Shown: piece after piece, positions 61,017-64,000 of the stretch
Numbering within the stretch: position 1 is the stretch's first letter
Layout: each line of letters begins with the position of its first letter
Assembly: GCF_003255815.1 (NCBI RefSeq)
Contig: NC_037680.1
Location: forward strand, 23,286,422 to 23,350,421
Source: Theropithecus gelada
Lineage: Eukaryota > Chordata > Mammalia > Primates > Cercopithecidae
Direction of reading: 5' to 3'
Length of the DNA: 64,000 bases
Program-made: the position numbers and the translations under genes
Notes under the pieces: generated by a model
What the model was told of the DNA's origin: nothing
Databases searched by the model: none
Seen by the model: only the letters and a program-made list of their open reading frames with translations

Positions 61017-64000
61017 GTGAGTTTATTTAATGCATACTGCTGATACACCTCTGTTTTATAAATCCTTTTAATAATTTTAAAGCGTTTTCTAAATTAAAAA
61101 TAAATCCCCAGAAAAGAAACAACTGTTAGATTGCACAATTTTATCTTACAGTACCCATAATAGATATATTTCCCGGTATATATGGCATATAAAAAAGTTT
61201 CACATTAATAATTCAAACACAAGCCACTGTTTGCTTCCTTTTCAGTCACATTTGTTACACTGTTACAAAAATACATGAGTTTTTCTTCTCAAAGTAATTT
61301 TCTTATTGCCAAAAATCATTGACAATTTTTAAAATAAAGATCAGTCAAAATAATATCAATCTCCTCCTATAAAAACATATTCTGCCTATTAACTATTCTT
61401 ATCGTGATTGCAAAACTAATTTTTAAAATAGATCACTTTAAAAAATCTAATTTTAAAAATAGATCACTAGAAAGTAAATCATTTGTTTTGCTTAATACAA
61501 CAGAAAACATATTTACATTGTGAGGAACATTCTACGAAATTTCATAGAATGCTTGCTCATAGTGAAAATCTAGTCTCCTGCTCAAATCATCTCTATTTAA
61601 AACTCATTATGCCACATTTTCACACTCCTAATGGTAGGGCACTAACTATAATTTTGTGAGAATTGGTAAACTTAAAAATACTTCTGTGTTTTACGTTGCA
61701 TTTTTTATTTCAAAGGAAAAATATTTTAAATGCACATCCCTTTATTTTAATGGAAGTTCACTTGCTTATCTACCAAGACTTACCAGACATTCTAAAAGTA
61801 TGCAACTTGTAAAAGATATGAACTGACATTGAATTTTAGACAAAAATAGAGAACAATGGCAGACATTTTGGTCTTAACAAGAGTATCTTGGCATAAAAAT
61901 CCATATAATACAGGCAAATAATACTCAAAAGTTTCCATTCAAATAATAAATTCTGAAGCAGACAAGATTCCAACCAATCAAAAATACTGTGTCAACATGA
62001 CCAAAGTTAGCAATAGTAGCAAAAATGCAACTGTAAAGAAAATACCTAAGAGAGTGGAAAAGGCAAATTTAGCACCAACTTCTATAAGGAACAAAGCCAT
62101 TTACTAAATGTGGAAGTTGTAAGGGGAATGATATTTCTATTTCAGGAAAAAAATATTTCTTTTCACAATGGTGGTCTGTGTGAAGAAAGAGGAAGAGAAG
62201 AGGGGAAAAAACAGTGTAAGTGGGAAACACTAAGGCTGCCTGCCTTCCTTCGGTGATGCTGTGAGGGTAGACCCTCTGCCTTACAAAAACCACTGCCAGA
62301 ACCAAGCTACACAAAACATTTTGGCTGCAAGCCTATAACAGTGCCAGGCTGTTTTTCATTTTTGTGCTAGACTCCCTCAATTGAGACAGTGTGGGATTGT
62401 CACTTTGATGCACATAGAGAACAAAGAATAATATAGTTTGGGGGGGATTTTCTTGCCCCTTTAAAGTCAGGTTAGCATTTTGTTTTCTTTGACAGGTCTT
62501 GAAAAGACCCAAGAAACAAAGTTATGCCGAAGAATGCATTAACTGCCTAACAAAATTAATGTCAAGTACAATACTGTCAACAGTTTAAAAGCCACGTGAG
62601 AGATTAACATTTTTTAAAAGCAGACTTAAAAAGGGTCCAAGTCATATAGTTACCTGTTTAAGAGGCCAGAGACCAAGAAATACATGATTCACAACCACAT
62701 AATCTTATTTAAAATCTGATGCCACGAAGGCAGACCATAAAATCCAGGCCAAAAAAAAAGTAGTATTATAATTTTTAGGTCACTATTCAGAGACAACTAT
62801 GTCAGCTGCTATTCTGACCTTGAATTCTCTAAAATTAAATAATGTGATGAAAAGACTATAACATTAGAATCTGAATACTTTAAGCCTTCACAGAGAAAGA
62901 AGTGATAAGTGATCAAAAATGTTTAAAGAATTAAACCACAAATCATCGAAAAAGTTGCCACAGACACAAACAGGAAAACCGTCTCTTCAATCCTATTCAA
63001 TTCTGTACTAGAAGTGAAGCTAACACAAATGAGAAAGCCGAGTATGTGCTGCTGTAACCTTCAACTAAATATATTATCTGAATCTGGTGACTAAAAGACA
63101 CCAATAAGCCATTAGCTCCTAGATGTATCACCTTTTATCTTTCTAATGCACAAGATAAGTAAAGGTAGAGGTCCATTTTCTACAAACCAAATGAAAAGAA
63201 AGAATGAACTGTGACAAGCTCAGATCCCATGCTGGCATATTTTACACTAAGCTCAGCATCATCTAGAAGCAGTATGCTTCTCCCTGCCAATCAGAGGGGA
63301 AAAAAGTTGTGCTACTAATACAGTGTTGATAAATAGCACCAAACATCTACTAGTTCTTTCCTCCTGCACATTGCCATTGAATCAGCTGTTAAAAGAAGAC
63401 CAATAGCTGTTACAGAAATAGCAAGAACTAAAGCACTTGCCTCAGATGTTATACATGGAGACATGGAGCATTTACCACCTGAGCCTATCTAATTTCCGGC
63501 AAAATGATCCCCTGCCCAGTTTTGTTCATGGCCACAGAATCTGATAACAAGTCACGATCCGTGTTGAGAAAGGCAGTGGGGGAGTGAGAACATGGGGAAG
63601 GAATCAAGTGAGAACAGTGGGCAAACTTCAAACTATATACACGCTTCTCTTATTATTCAAATTAGTGCCCGTGCACAGCGCTTCAGGATGACAAAAGCTG
63701 TGTTAAAGGGCTCAGGTACAATGATTTACTTTGGGTGGTAAGGGTAAGTCTGCCATGTAATTAAAGAATGCATTATTTTGCTCCTCACTGCTCGCCTTTT
63801 ACATTTCTTTTTTCTCTAGGACATACTGATGATGGCGTTACTGCATGGGACACTGATAGTTGCAGGCAAGGCATTCATGTAGTGCCAAAGTGGTCCAGAG
63901 AATGATGTCTGGCTGGCCTTAGTTCAACAAGGAATACGAGGCAAAAACAGAAAACAAAAAGAACGAAAGGTGTAGAAGAAGCCAGGCAATAGACTGTTTT

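Larger units (their letters stand above)
38045..64000 (-). other. GTDC1: Upstream (5'UTR) intronic region of GTDC1
   Basis: Inferred. The coding exon opens with a splice acceptor, so at least one upstream noncoding exon exists at higher coordinate. The human gene has several 5' noncoding exons spread over a large distance and lies near ZEB2. No promoter or CpG island is visible up to 64000, so the main promoter is probably outside the window. Confidence 0.65.
57743..64000. other. Repeat-poor intronic region
   Basis: About 6.2 kb with no Alu, LTR or L2 that I recognise, unlike the rest of the window. It holds a 31-bp near-tandem duplication at 61416-61468 and a few isolated splice-like signals. 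No protein-coding exon can be supported. Absence of recent insertions can reflect constraint or chance. Confidence 0.5.

Overview
The window is primate nuclear DNA, AT-rich and packed with Alu repeats in both orientations, older MIR and L2 fragments, MaLR-type solo LTRs and DNA-transposon fossils. The youngest Alus (about 1110-1369, 25994-26299 and probably 51339-51650) belong to AluY. The first two carry the 'gtggccggatct' and 'cagctcactgcaagct' variants that I associate with Old World monkey AluY lineages rather than human AluY. The best guess is therefore a cercopithecid monkey (macaque, baboon or relative). There are no bacterial-style genes, operons, CRISPR arrays or rRNA/tRNA genes. Only one piece of a real protein-coding gene is recognisable: a 202-bp exon on the minus strand at 37843-38044, with splice sites on both sides. 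It carries the start codon and first 59 codons (plus two bases of the 60th) of GTDC1, also called QTMAN, the glycosyltransferase that mannosylates queuosine in tRNA-Asp. Everything else is read as the long introns of this gene, possibly with small noncoding exons that cannot be proved from sequence alone. Transcription runs from high to low coordinates, so 38045-64000 is upstream (5'UTR introns, if the human gene layout holds) and 1-37842 is the first coding intron. I did not recognise the next coding exon in the window. Layout, low to high coordinate: 1-3600 holds a MIR, a young AluY, an older Alu and two ancient repeats. 3600-7430 holds three MaLR solo LTRs (two with target-site duplications) and two minus-strand Alus. 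7430-17400 is mostly unique intron with MIRs, two plus-strand Alus and a long TG/TA microsatellite. 17400-18440 holds two divergent LTRs, one of which has grown an (AC)n tract inside it. 18440-37110 is intron with Alus, MIR/L2, one mariner-type and one hAT-type DNA transposon fossil and several simple repeats. 37110-38235 is the exon region, flanked by two copies of a 64-bp direct repeat. 38235-57745 is intron with Alus (including an inverted pair at 48255-48977), several L2 3' ends and an ancient LTR-like repeat. 57745-64000 has almost no recognisable repeats and contains a few splice-site-like signals on either strand. No novel system is evident. The points most worth checking are the direct repeat bracketing the first coding exon, a coding frame that stays open 5' of the start codon, candidate small exons near 58.6 kb (minus) and 61.0/63.8 kb (plus), and young Alus that may be lineage-specific or polymorphic.
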